NCBI GenBank assembly: GCA_947846985.1
Contig: CANTUZ010000024.1
Location: 1,841,046-1,905,045, forward strand
Source of the DNA: Fratercula arctica
Taxonomy: Eukaryota > Chordata > Aves > Charadriiformes > Alcidae
Direction: 5' to 3'
Length of the DNA stretch: 64,000 nt
Shown here in pieces: positions 40,401 to 51,439 of this stretch. The notes beneath the pieces are model-generated. The model did not search any database. It saw only the letters and a program-made list of their open reading frames with translations, and was not told where the DNA came from. Position 1 is the first letter of the stretch. The number at the start of each line of letters is the position of its first letter. A program made the position numbers and the translations under genes.

Positions 40401-42745
40401 AATGTGATTTGTCATGCATCCCCTTTTGTCTCACAGGTGGCTTTATTGTGCTGGATGGAGAGACCTTTGAGCTGAAGGGGAACTGGGAAAACGAGTGTGA
40501 GGCCCCCCCAAGTGGATGCGACTTCTGGTACCAGCCGCGCCACAATGTTCTGATCAGCTCTGCCGGAGTAGTCCCAAAACGTGCAGGACGTGGATTTTGT
40601 CCCAGTGACTTGAAGAAAGGTGAGGGAATACAGATGCGGGTGCTGAGCCAGAACTCGCTGAGGTGATGGGAGGGTGTCGAGAGGGCAGAGAGAGGGGACA
40701 GGCAGATTTCTGCCCAAACAGCCCATTTTGCAGGCACTGCTACACGACATGCAGCGTCTGTCCTTAAGACCGCCTGGTCCCTGTGTTCTCCTGCAGCTCC
40801 CTAAATCACTGCAGTTTCTCGGCTACTTCTGGCCAGTCTGATAGCCATGGCTATGGCGTCTGTGAGCATTTTGGGGAGGGGTTAGTGTCCACAGGTAGCC
40901 CCCCACCACTTGTCCTGACTCGGTTTTCCTTTTCCTCAGGGGTCTATGGGCGCCGCCTGAACGTGTGGAACTTGTCCTGCCGCTCCCTCATCCAGTGCTT
41001 TGACCTGGGGGAGGACTCTCTGCCCCTGAGTGTGAAATTCCTCCACAATCCCGATGCTGCCGAGGGATACGTCAGCTGTGCCCTGAGCGGCATCGTCTAC
41101 CGCTTCTACAAGTGCGAGGCGAGTATTCTGTCAGGAGCCGGGGGAGACCCAGACCTTTCCTGAGCAGGCAGGGGAGTGCTCATGGCGCGGTGCCTGTGTT
41201 TCTTGTGCAGAGAGACAACTGGGCAGTAGAAGAGGTCATTCGGATACCGGCCAAGGATGTGGCGGGATGGATTATGCCCAAGATGCCAGGTTTGTGTACC
41301 CCGAGCTGGAGTTCCCTTTTTCCTCCCAAGTGCTGTGTTGTGCAGCCCAGCCAAGCCCCCTGGCTGCCCCTCCAAGCCTCGCTGCATAAACACGAGGGAG
41401 GGCTTGTTGGGGGGGCCTGGAGGGCTGTGCACACCCCAGGAAGACACTGCTGCCCTGGCTGGAGCCCGTGCACTGGGGCAGGTCTCCTGTGCCGGAGGCA
41501 TGCCATCGAGAATGGCAGGGAGAGATGCGGGCTGGGGCTCGATGCGAGGCAAGTTTCCTGTTGATGCTGCCTTCTCTAGAGCTCTTGGTTTCTGTGCCCT
41601 AGCCTTCACCGTCGACCTCATCATCTCAGTGGACGACAGGTACCTGTATCTCAGCAACTGGCTGCACGGAGACATCCGCCAGTACGAGCTCTCCAAGACC
41701 TGCAAGCCCAGGCTGGTGGGACAGGTAAGGCAGGAGCAGAAGGGCTTGCGCTGTTGGGTTCCTCGGCAGGATGTGGTGGTGGTCGGCTGACAGGGCAACA
41801 TGTCTCCCACTGCCTCGCTTACAGGTGTTTGTGGGAGGCAGTATCCTCAGAGGCGGACCCGTGACTGTGTGCCGAGACGAAGAGCTGAAGTGCCAGCCGG
41901 ACCCCTTGGTGATCAAGGCAAGTTCTGCGGCCTCTTTGCCCTCCGGTGTCCTTTGCGCTTTGGCTCTGCTCAGGGTTTCTGGGGTCGGTCTCCCCTGCGG
42001 TGCCCGTGTCCCGCAGCATCTGGTGTCTTGGCCTGTGCTGGGGAGGAGGCAGCCGCTCTGCTCTGCTCCCCTGCCCCTGCTTGTGCTTGGCTGCTGAAAG
42101 AAAGAAGGCGGTAACGTGACTGCTGTCCCTTGTGCCTTCAGTGCAAGAGAGTGTACGGCGGCCCCAGCAAACTGCAGCTCAGCCTGGATGGCAAGAGGCT
42201 GTACGTCACCAACTCCTTCTACAGCACGTGGGACAAGCAGTTCTACCCCAACATGGTCAGGTGAGGAACGTTTGGGAGGAAAGGGGATGTTTTGATTGAG
42301 CAGAGATGTTTTGCTTTAGCAAAGCAGACAATGACCTCCAACCCAAAGGCAAGCTCCGGCCAGCCTGGCACGCCGTGCCTGGTGGTTTGCTCACACCCAT
42401 TGAGAATTCAGGAAAAAAATGTGAGCGCTGGTGTGTGCCACTAGTGGAACCTGGCCCCCGCTCCCTTCTCCCTGTGGAAGCCAAGCTGTTAAGGAGAAAG
42501 GAGCAGGAGGTGAAGGGCAGGATCTCTTGAAGAGGACCACGGTTTGCTTGTCTGTAATGGCTGCGCTCTTGTCCCCTCGCAGGGAAGGCTCTGTCATGCT
42601 GCAGATTGATGTGGACACTGAGAAGGGAGGCCTGACCGTGAACAAGAACTTCCTGGTGGATTTTGGAAAGGAACCCAACGGGCCTTGCCTTGCCCATGAG
42701 ATCCACTTTGCTTCTGGGGATTCCACCTCCGATATCTTGGCCTAG
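37452..42745 (+). CDS. SELENBP1-like: Cysteine-rich SELENBP1 paralogue (copy 2)
   Basis: Intact 12-exon gene, 1416 nt coding, 471 aa. Exons: 37452-37455, 38105-38158, 38350-38462, 39533-39718, 40227-40347, 40437-40619, 40940-41118, 41211-41289, 41603-41724, 41825-41917, 42142-42260, 42583-42745. Every exon length equals that of copy 1, so the two arose by tandem duplication with frame preserved. The last exon matches at 42 of 53 residues, while the first 20 residues match at only six. Kept: YCQ (C56), [33 protein letters not shown] and LAHE. Changed: H73 to Ser, CxxC 79-82 to CxC (80, 82), the C-terminal SDIW to SDIL. It has 25 cysteines versus 12. Donors of introns 2, 7 and 10 are GC instead of GT. 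The paralogue may be a methanethiol oxidase with altered redox chemistry or a new role; it is not a pseudogene by sequence. Confidence 0.93.
40196..40213 (+). repeat. Short (GT)n next to the exon 5 acceptor of copy 2
   Basis: About nine GT units lie directly before the polypyrimidine tract of exon 5 (exon start 40227). Length variation here could affect acceptor use. Confidence 0.8.
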
Positions 42746-43248
42746 GCGCCACGTGAAAGACTCCCTTCTTCTCTCTCTCCTGTAGTGCAGCCATTAAGAA
42801 AAGAGCGTAGGGTAGTTGGGTCGGGGGGTCCCCATTCATTGCTGGAGTCTAGATTTCTGCTAACATGAGCTACAGAAGCTCTGCCTTGTTGCGAGGGTTT
42901 GGTTCGGGCAGAGCAGTGAACAGAGACACATGGCACGGTTTCAGAGTTGTTTTCAGTGCAAAGCAATCCCTGGGCATGATTCCCAGGGCAGAGCCCAGGG
43001 CGATTGCTGAGATGTGCAGGACGCACGGTGCCTTTCGGCAGAAAGTGAAGTGCCCAGTTCGTCTGAGTTGCTGTTCTTCAGCCAGGCCATTCCTGGATGG
43101 TCTTCCCCTGGCACGAGAGCTGTCCTGGCTCCCTGGCACACGCTTGGGTCGCTCTGTGTCACCGCTGAAGGAATATGAAGTGCTTTATTCTGAAAAGAGG
43201 TGCCTGTTTCCTGACACTGGTTTGCTCTTGTGTTCTGCTTTAAACATG

Positions 43249-43254
43249 AATAAA
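43249..43254 (+). other. Polyadenylation signal of SELENBP1 copy 2
   Basis: AATAAA about 500 bp after the stop codon, within the same AATAAAATTGTTCTTC block as copy 1. Downstream bases (ATCAGCTGGATCTTCAC versus GTCAGGTGGAACTTCAC) are also similar. Confidence 0.8.
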
Positions 43255-43269
43255 ATTGTTCTTCGCATC

Positions 43270-45785
43270 AGCTGGATCTTCACATGCCTTATTTCATTGA
43301 AGCCTTTCAGATTTATTTTGGGAGTAAACAAATACCAGCAGCGGTTAATGATAAGATCAGGGTTTTGGAATCCCTTAAGACAGGACACTGATTGTGCAAG
43401 AGTGCCTCTTAGTCTTCCTGGAAGTTTCTGGCAGAAATTGTCTTTGCTTGTGGTTTTTTTTGTGTGCGTTCTTGCAGGCACATGTTTTATAGGGAAACTT
43501 GGCAACCATGCGTTCTTTTTCTGCCCCAAATGAACGTACCTTGTCAAAGCAATGTAGTGCTCGTCAGACCAACTCTTTGGTTCTAGTAGGGCTTACTTTA
43601 AGATCTGGGACGGACTGAAAGAGCATGTTGAGCATAGACACTCTAGCGCAGCCCCTCGTGTTTGTTCAGTGGCTGGCTTGCTGCTGGTGAGAATGTTGGT
43701 TTCAGCTTGATGAGACCACATGGACAGCGTAGTCTTAACGCAGTCAAGGCAGAGTAAAGTTAGGGATTTTCACCCAAAGTACTCTGCATACACTTTACTT
43801 GATGGTGGCAAAATGACCTTAGGCCCTTCGAGATTCTCGACAGACTGTCCTCTTTCACCCTGAGTTTTTCACACAAGCAAGATGTAGTCATTGGAGGTGG
43901 AGATCGTCCTCCTGTTTACTGTGTGCTGTGTAGGATGTCAAATCCCACTTGTGTTGCACAGGACAGCAACCGCTGCCCTCCAGAACCCTGCTGCGCGCCC
44001 ACACATCTTCCCATTAGTCCCATTTGCCTTGAGCAGCTTCACAAGGGTACAATTTGTGGCCAAAACCACAATTAGTTTGGAGGCTGCAAAAATTAGGATA
44101 TAAAGAGGATCCTTCTAAGTTTTCACCTTTTATGTGTTCACCTTGGAAGAATACAACTTCATTTATTCCTTCACACTTCTCATGGCCAACCATATCACTA
44201 CCACTCTCTTGTGCGCCCTGGGGTGCTGCTGTTCAGCATCACGATCGCTTGAGCGTGACACCCTGTTCTGATCCTCCAGAGCTGCCTTGTTTGAGGGCCT
44301 TCTCGGGGGACGGCCCTGCCGTTGCGGTGGCTTTGGAATGAGCCTTATCTCACCTACCTTCAGACCCTACAACGCACACGTCTCAGGAGAGGTGCCTCCT
44401 CCTCTCTGCTGGCTGCAGGGAGTCTGGCCAGCAGACATCCCCATGCCAGCGCGCATCCAGACGGCTGGAGGTGGCTGTGCGGAGTTCACCCTGGAAACCC
44501 CTCCTTGGGATGGGGCCAGGCACCATCCACACGAATGCAGGGAAGAACTCCCTCACCTAATGGCCGTGGTTGCTGGGTTGGTCACAGAAGCTGCTGTCCC
44601 TCATGCTATCGACTGACCACCCTCTCTGCCTTGCAGGTGGTCGCACAGCGAGGTGAGGGCTCAGCCCGCACTTCGAGCTGCAGCTGGACCATGAAGATCA
44701 ACAGCAACGCAGCAGAGGTGACCCAGCTCCTCCTTCCACCGCCAGGCTGTGCTCTGCCCAAGTCGGATAGATGTGGACATATTTCTGCTGGTATGAGCAA
44801 ACTCTTCCACCCCATCCGAGGCCTGTTCCCAGGTCTTTGGGTCCTATTTCCATGTTTCAGGGAGCGTGGGCCTTTCCTCGTGCTTGGGCATGAGTTGTCC
44901 TGAGGAATGTGGAACGCGGGGCACCTGCCGTGGTGTGGATGTGCCTCGTACCTGGGGAGGTGGTGAATTGCGGTGGCTGAAGTTGGATGCTGCTTCTGTT
45001 CCCTCTAGTGGTTATTTGGAAGATATGCTTCTCCCTGGTGCCAGCACCTGTCGAGTCCGTCGCAGCTTCCAACAGCTCCCCAAAAGTCCTTTTTTGCTGG
45101 GGCACAAGCTCGGAGGGAGGATGGCATTTCATGAGTAGCTGAGGGCATCCTTAGGCTGCACTACCCATTGATGCGCCAAGTTAAGATGAGTCTTGCAGAT
45201 ACAGGACTGGAAACTAACGTCCTGAAAAATCCTGCTGGTGGTGCAGCCATTGCGAGTGCTCCATTCTGCCCCGGGTCCTGGATGAACCTTCAGTTTTCCC
45301 TCTCATTCCAGATAGGAGCAGAGGCAAGAAATAACCCCAGTCTATATTCAGCTCTTAGCAGCAGCAGACCCACGCGTTTCATCTCCTCGCCTCTAGTCTG
45401 CAGGGTGCAGCAGATTAATATTGAGATCCCCTAACCCTCCTGAATGCTCTTTGCTGTGTTTTTATAGCATTTGCTCATTTCAGTGTTCGGAAGCTGGGCT
45501 GAATATGGGGAACTCGCACTGAGTGTGAATGTGGCCTTTTTTTTTAATTCTTTAAGGGATGTTGCCAGGGAGATGAGGATGCAAATGTAACTTTGTGGCT
45601 GTTTCTTAAAAGTATTTTGCAGAGGAGTCATGGATATTGCAGAGTGTGGAAGAGGGGATTGATTAGGTTGTTTTACCACAGATAAAAATATTCTCTTCTG
45701 TAACAGATGAACAATCCACTGACACATATTCTGCCTTCGCATTCACAGTAGGATGAATAGAGACTGACCAGAAACTCATATGGAG
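43270..45785. other. Intergenic, no gene recognised
   Basis: Sequence between the copy-2 3' end and the right direct repeat. Open frames up to ~190 codons (for example 44322-44903) have no recognisable domain and are not supported. Confidence 0.4.
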
Positions 45786-45788
45786 AAG

Positions 45789-46680
45789 GGTAAATGAGTC
45801 CTTGGGGTGGAACCTGAAATGTTTAGGTAAACTGCTCAGTGTGCGTATTCCTGGTTTGCATTTCCGTCTCCATCAGGGGAGGAAGGTCAACCATTCTTGA
45901 TTCCATTTGTTGTAAGCGTGGCGTCTGATGTGCCGTGCTCGTAGGGACTTTTGAGGAACGCTGCTCGTGCCCATCTTCAGGCAGAGGCAGGAAGAGGAGA
46001 AGAAGCAGGTCCTGCCCGTCCGTCCTCCCCAGCTGCGTGGTGCTGCCACTCCTCTTGGTGTCAGATGGAGCGATTGTGCGGTGGGAGGAGGCAGCTGGAG
46101 GATCTGATCCGGTGGAAAACGGCGCTGCCAAAAACGTGACTCACCATCTATCTGCCTGTGGCTGCCCCTGGCAGGGCCCTTCAGAGGCAGCCTGAAGTCA
46201 CTCCTCCTTACACGGCGTCTGAAATCACCACCTAAGGATGTGGGTTTTGGAGGGGTTTGTCCGGTTGTAGCTGTGGGCTGTAGTGGGGAGGGGTGATCCC
46301 ACCGCTGCCCTGCCTCTGGCCAGATGTGCTGAAGGACACTGCGTGTATGAGGTGTGAGTCCAGCAGCCCTGTGACATTTGGTTTGTCTCAGTGAAGTGGT
46401 CAAGAGATCCAGGGTGGTGGATCTTCACTTTGCACAGAGTTTTGAGCGCTCTCTTTGTGTCTCACGTGCCTTTGGTAGGCTCTTGTTGTGCTGCCCCGGG
46501 AGCCATTTGTGTCTTGCCACCACCTGTGTGCCGTGAGCTGTGCCGCCTGCCATCGACTTCTTGCTGCTCCCCGGGGGATCTGCAGCTGGCGGGGAGGTTG
46601 TCTGCCAGGAATCTCACCGTCCTTCTGCTCTCCCCTCTGCCCTGGCAGGAGGTGAGCTCAGCTGGTTTCGCTCTGTGTTC
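45789..46680 (+). repeat. ~0.9 kb direct repeat, right copy
   Basis: Near-identical same-orientation copy of 33272-34355, lacking that copy's internal ~190-bp block; the junction reads CTCTGGCCAGATGTGCTGAAGG around 46325. Similarity ends near 46680. Confidence 0.9.
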
Positions 46681-47239
46681 GCCCGCGCCTACAGCTTCTC
46701 TGTGGCTTATGCTGGGAGCCGTGTCTCCTGAGCCTGGCTCACGAAGCCCCATGGCTCAGCCACGCAGGGCATGCAGCAGCTTTGGTAGGGTGCAGCGTGG
46801 CCCCTCACACCCGCGCTGTTGTGTTGCGCACTCTACTATCTACCCCTTCTCATCACATATGCGAAATCAGATTTGATCTCCTTTATGAGGCTGCAAATCC
46901 TGTTTATCTTCCCAAACCCTGTCTCTTTGAACAGATTAGTCTGCTCTTACAAAGAGTCTTCTATAAAGAATATACGGGAATGGGACGACACCGTGAAACA
47001 GCTGAGCTGCCAATCTGCTGCCTGCTCCATACTCGGAGCCAACACTTTGTCAAATTTTGACGAAACGCTGCCCTTTGTGCAAACTTTGCTCATTAGAACG
47101 GCATTATAATACCAAAACACACCTCCACTCCAAAGGCCGCCCGCCTCCGAGGTGCGACCGCTTCTCCTTGAGCCTGCGCCCTGAATTTTTCCTCAACGAC
47201 ACCTTTAAATGTGAAGCGAGAGAGTTTTACAGCGATCAT

Positions 47240-47665
47240 AATTAAAGTATTTATGATTAAAGTCACTCAAACTCCACCTTGAAGGTAACAAATGGTATAA
47301 AAATACCCCGAGAGAGGGGGGATACCCGGGGGAGACGCCATCGGGAGGAACTCCATCACCGACTCCCGGGATCAGTCGACGGGCTGAGCCTTTCTTCCCC
47401 CTCCCCCGTAGGGACGCCTTTGGGTAAGACTTAGGATATACCGAGTGTTTCCTGGGGAAACTTAGGAATTTCTCTAGAGAATCTCTTTCCTGCATTTACA
47501 GCCAGGCCGTATCGTTTATAACCTTGTTGCGCGTTTGATAGATGTAATAACACTTTCATTCGCCTGTGCTTTGCAGACGGTGTGTTTATCACCGGCAACC
47601 CTAAGAACTGATAGATCTGGTGTTTAAATAAACCGCGCTGTTTAAGTAGCTGCTCGTTTTGGTTC
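47240..47665 (+). mobile_element. LTR-like sequence (possible solo LTR of an avian endogenous retrovirus)
   Basis: A TATA box (TATAAAAAT at 47296) is followed ~330 bp later by AATAAA (47627) and a short tail, the spacing expected of a retroviral LTR. No internal retroviral coding sequence follows; satellite repeats begin ~260 bp further on. Edges were not defined and no target-site duplication was found, so this is tentative. Confidence 0.35.
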
Positions 47666-47924
47666 CTCATTGAATGTGACCAAACACTCGAGAGCAGCCA
47701 TGCTGGGTCACGAGCACGACGAGACCGAAGGCGCCGTCCACGATGAGTGTATCCAAATCGTGATAGTTTAATACATATTGAACATGACTGGATTGATCGT
47801 GGCGAATTGGGCATCACTCCAAATTTAAACCCAGCCGCCCCGAGCCTCCCGCCTCGGTGACGGGTGTTAGAACACGAGGGGGTTTATCTTCTGCCAAAAC
47901 CGCTTTGCCCCTTTCCACGCAACG

Positions 47925-48258
47925 GCACCGCTTGCATCGCCGCACAGACCTTGGGGCTCCGGGCTTTCCTGGTGCCTTCAGCCTCAAAACAACCCTGTCT
48001 CACTCGCCCCAGGGCCGGCCACAAAAATTACCATATGTCCAGAGATGGCTGCCATGCCCAAGGAGCCACGAGGGAAAACTGTGGCTTGTTTTAAAGCTCT
48101 CTAGAAACCGCTTGCATCGCCGCACAGACCTTGGGGCTCTGGGCTTTCGTGGCGCCTTCAGCCTCAAAACCACCCTTTCTTAGTCACCCTGGGGACCGAC
48201 TCAAAAATTTCCCTATGTCTGGAGATTGCTGCCACGCCCAAGGAGCCACGAGGGAAAA
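47925..48258 (+). repeat. ~180-bp satellite, first two units
   Basis: Two units start near 47927 and 48107. Each begins ACCGCTTGCATCGCCGCACAG and ends with AGGAGCCACGAGGGAAAAC. The array is then interrupted by ~1 kb of other sequence before resuming at ~49300. Confidence 0.9.
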
Positions 48259-49290
48259 CAGACTTCATAACTTTGAGATGCCAGCTATTCCAGTGCTGCT
48301 GAACTGCCCCTCCTCCATAGCTCCCCGCTTCCCAAAAACCACTAATGAAACAACTGTCCACAGCACCTGATGAAGGCTACTCCATCTGCAACAACTGTAC
48401 CACCTTCGCCTCAGCAATCGAGGCAGATCCACATATTAACGGTAGGTTCTCGTTGCTGCTCCAGCTCCCCCGATGCTACGCCCCCAGGCAAGGCAGCTCC
48501 CAGCCGAAACACACACATATGCGCAAACCGACGCTGCACGGAACACTATGAACAACACGCCTCAAAGAGGAGAGAAAACTCTCAGCAAGAAGGATGACAC
48601 CCGAATGGAAGTCATTACAGGGTAAGACGACCTGCAGGATCATAACGGTGACTTGAGGAGGCTCCATGCAAGCCCCAGAACACGTGTAGAACATCCTAGC
48701 CCGTGACAAGAAAGGACTATCAGAACTGAGATGTATGCCCAGGAAGCCTGGCTTCAAGACCGAAGACATTAAGGATGCAGGGCTGAAAACCCAGTCCCTG
48801 AAAATGGACTGCTAGAAAGCAGAACTGCTCATGCAGGTGGGAACAAAACCGCAACTGAGAACCGTTCAGAGTTTTCCATTGCAGAAGACCGATCCATGCT
48901 TTAAGCTTGTAACTCAAGAAAATCGGCGCCTAAATACAGCCATTTCAGACTTTATGGATAAGCATGCCATGCTCCTTGAGTGTAAAGAGGACAACGAGGC
49001 TCAAAGGTCTAAGACACAGAAGATGCAACACAAACTATACAATGGACACAGCCTAGAACTGACACGCCAGACACATGCCAGCATCGAGCTGAAAACTCAC
49101 CCCCTCCCTTTATCTGCCCAAAGCGCATGACTCCTGCACATCCCTCTGCCCTGTGCTAAATTAAAACCCCTCCCTGCAGTTGTCAACCTTGTCTACTTCC
49201 TCCTAAGCCTACCCTAGCCCTGGCCCCTCCACTGAGCTTCCAGAGGGCTGAGGGTCTGAATCGGCTGTCAAGGACAGAATGACGCATCAT
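48259..49290. other. ~1 kb exon-like insertion inside the satellite array (unidentified)
   Basis: The satellite breaks off and resumes around this non-repetitive, lower-CpG block. It has short plus-strand frames that look coding: one with GYSICNNCTTF ending at a donor-like AACG|GTAGGT near 48440, and one at 48831-49130 (~100 codons) with a charged, possibly coiled-coil stretch. I do not recognise the family. It could be an old retroviral or retroposed gene remnant, or exons of an unknown gene. No frame spans the block. Confidence 0.4.
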
Positions 49291-49299
49291 ATATCTGGG

Positions 49300-50690
49300 A
49301 CATTCTTGTAGTAACCAGGGTCCTATTCATCAGGAGCCAGGAAGGAAAAATATGGCTTGTTTTAAACCTCTCTAGAAACCGCTTGCATCGACGCACAGCC
49401 CTTGGGGCTCCGGGATTTCCTGGCACCTTCAGCGTCAAATAACCCTGTCTCACTCGCCCCAGGGCCGGCCACAAAAATTACCGTATGTCCACAGACGCTT
49501 GCTACGCCCAAGGAGCCACGAGGGAAAACTGTGCTTGTTTTAAAGCTCTCTAGAAAAAACTAGCATCGCCGCAGACACCTTGGGGATCCGGGAATTCCTG
49601 GCGCCTTCAGCCTCAAAACAAGCCTATCTCACTCGGCGCAGGGCCAGTCACAAAAATTACCATATGTCCGGAGACGGTTGCCACGAGGGAAGCTACGTGA
49701 GACATGCGCCAAAGGAGCCACGACGGAAAACTGTGGCTTGGTTTAAAGCTCTCTAGGAACCGCTTGCATCGCCGCACAGCCCTTAGGGCTCCGGGCTTTC
49801 CTGGCGCCTTCAGCCTCAAAACAACCCTGTCTCACTCGCCCCAGGGCCAGCCACAAAAAGTACCATATGTCCGGATATGGTTGCCACAACAGAAGCGACA
49901 TGAGACACGTGCCCAAGGACCCACGAGGGAAAACTATGGCTTGTTTTAAAGCTCTCTAGAAACCGCTTGCATTGCAGTACAGACCTTGGGGCTCCAGGCT
50001 TTCCTGGTGCCTTCAGCCTCAAAACAACCCTGTCTCACTCGCCCCAGGCGCCGGCCACAGAAAGTACCGTATGTCCGGAGATGGTTGCCAGGAGGGAAGC
50101 CACGTGAGACACATGCCCAAGGACCCACGAGGGAAAACTATGGCTTGTTTTAAAGCTCTCTAAAAACCGCTTGCATTGCAGTACAGACCTTGGGGCTCCG
50201 GGCTTTCCTGGTGCCTTCAGCCTCAAAACAACCCTGTCTCACTCGCCCCAGGGCCGGCCACAGAAAGTACCGTATGTCCGGAGATGGTTGCCACAACGGA
50301 AGCGACATGAAACACATGCCCAAGGACCCACGAGGGAAAACTATGGCTTGTTTTAAAGCTCTCTAAAAACCGCTTGCATTGCAGTACAGACCTTGGGGCT
50401 CCAGGCTTTCCTGGCTGCCTTCAGCCTCAAAACAACCCTGTCTCACTCGCCCCAGCGCCGGCCACAGAAAGTACCGTATGTCCGGAGATGGTTGCCAGGA
50501 GGGAAGCCATGTGAGACACGTGCACAAGGACCCACGAGGGAAAACTATGGCTTGTTTTAAAGCTCTCTAAAAACCGCTTGCATCGCCGCACAGCCCTTGG
50601 GGCTCCGGGCTTTCCTGGCGCCTTCAGCCTCAGAAAAACCCTGTCTCACTCGCCCCAGGGCCGGCCACAAAAATTGCCGTATGAGCTGCC
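49300..50690 (+). repeat. 180/204-bp satellite array, seven more units
   Basis: Units start near 49377, 49557, 49758, 49961, 50164, 50368 and 50573. Spacing is about 180 for the first interval and 200-205 for the others; the long form carries an extra block GGAAGCGACATGAGACAC or a variant of it. Short peptides ending in ENYGLF or FKAL recur in every unit but are repeat translations and not genes. Confidence 0.95.
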
Positions 50691-51035
50691 ACGAGATCTC
50701 CCTGGGAGCTTGATAGATACAATATTTACAAATACAAAATCCTATTTCATTGTTTCCTTTTTATTTCATTAGTAATAGCCCAAACCCTTTCCACCCCCTA
50801 GCACTACTTCATGAACTGTTTAGAAAATGAATGTTACTTTCATAAGATGTTACTTTTATTGCTGTTTTTCCTGAATGTCTTGCAGCGGTGGTTTTCTGGA
50901 AAAGAAACGGATGCAGGACCGGATATTGTGTGAAAGGTGCTGCTGCTACTCAAATCCTATGGGCTGATTTGAAGTCAGCAGCCGCTGGACAACTTACATT
51001 TTTCAGCCCAGCCCTAGGAAGAGTGAAGAAAGCTT
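50690..51035. other. Spacer between satellite blocks
   Basis: AT-rich unique-looking sequence separating forward-oriented units from inverted ones. No gene is seen. Confidence 0.5.
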
Positions 51036-51039
51036 GTCT

Positions 51040-51395
51040 GGAGGATGACAACGCCAGGAAAGCCCGGCGCCACAAGGCTTGTCGGGTGATGGAATTGATG
51101 CCCAGAGAGCGTGAGAACAGGCCACGGTTTTCCCTCCTGGCACCTTGTCTGTATGAACAATCCCCGGACGCTTGCGATTTTTGTGGCTGGGGCTGCGGTG
51201 GGTGGAGGAGGTGGGTCGGGGGCTGACGCGGCTTGGAAAGCCCAGCGCCCCAAGGCTTGTGGGGTGAAGAAAGTGGTTCCCAGAGAGCGTGAGGACAAGC
51301 CACGGTTTTCTCTCCTGGCGCATTGGCTGTGGGAGCAATCCCCGCCTCTTTGGGATTTTGGGATGCTGGATGGAGCAGCGGCGGGGCCCGGGGCC
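51040..51395 (-). repeat. Satellite family units in inverted orientation
   Basis: Two diverged units are recognisable as reverse complements of the 47.9-50.7 kb family: CAGGAAAGCCCGGCGCC, AGAGAGCGTGAG, GCCACGGTTTTCCCTCCTGG and GATTTTTGTGGC match the complements of the forward unit's landmarks. Confidence 0.75.
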
Positions 51396-51439
51396 GTGGC
51401 TTTCATAGCCACCGCATCCCTGGGCCCGAGTCCCTCCTC

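Noticed and set aside
37452..42745. Copy 2 of SELENBP1 as a pseudogene because of GC splice donors
   Set aside because: All 12 exons stay in frame with identical lengths, GC donors match the strong AG|GCAAGT or AG|GCGAGT form, and TATA and poly(A) signals are present.
44322..44903. 193-codon plus-strand frame downstream of SELENBP1 copy 2
   Set aside because: No recognisable family, no supporting splice or poly(A) structure, and overlapping frames of similar length.
47925..50690. CRISPR-like array of regularly spaced repeats
   Set aside because: The unit is a continuous ~180/204-bp satellite with no constant-repeat/variable-spacer structure, in an animal genome.
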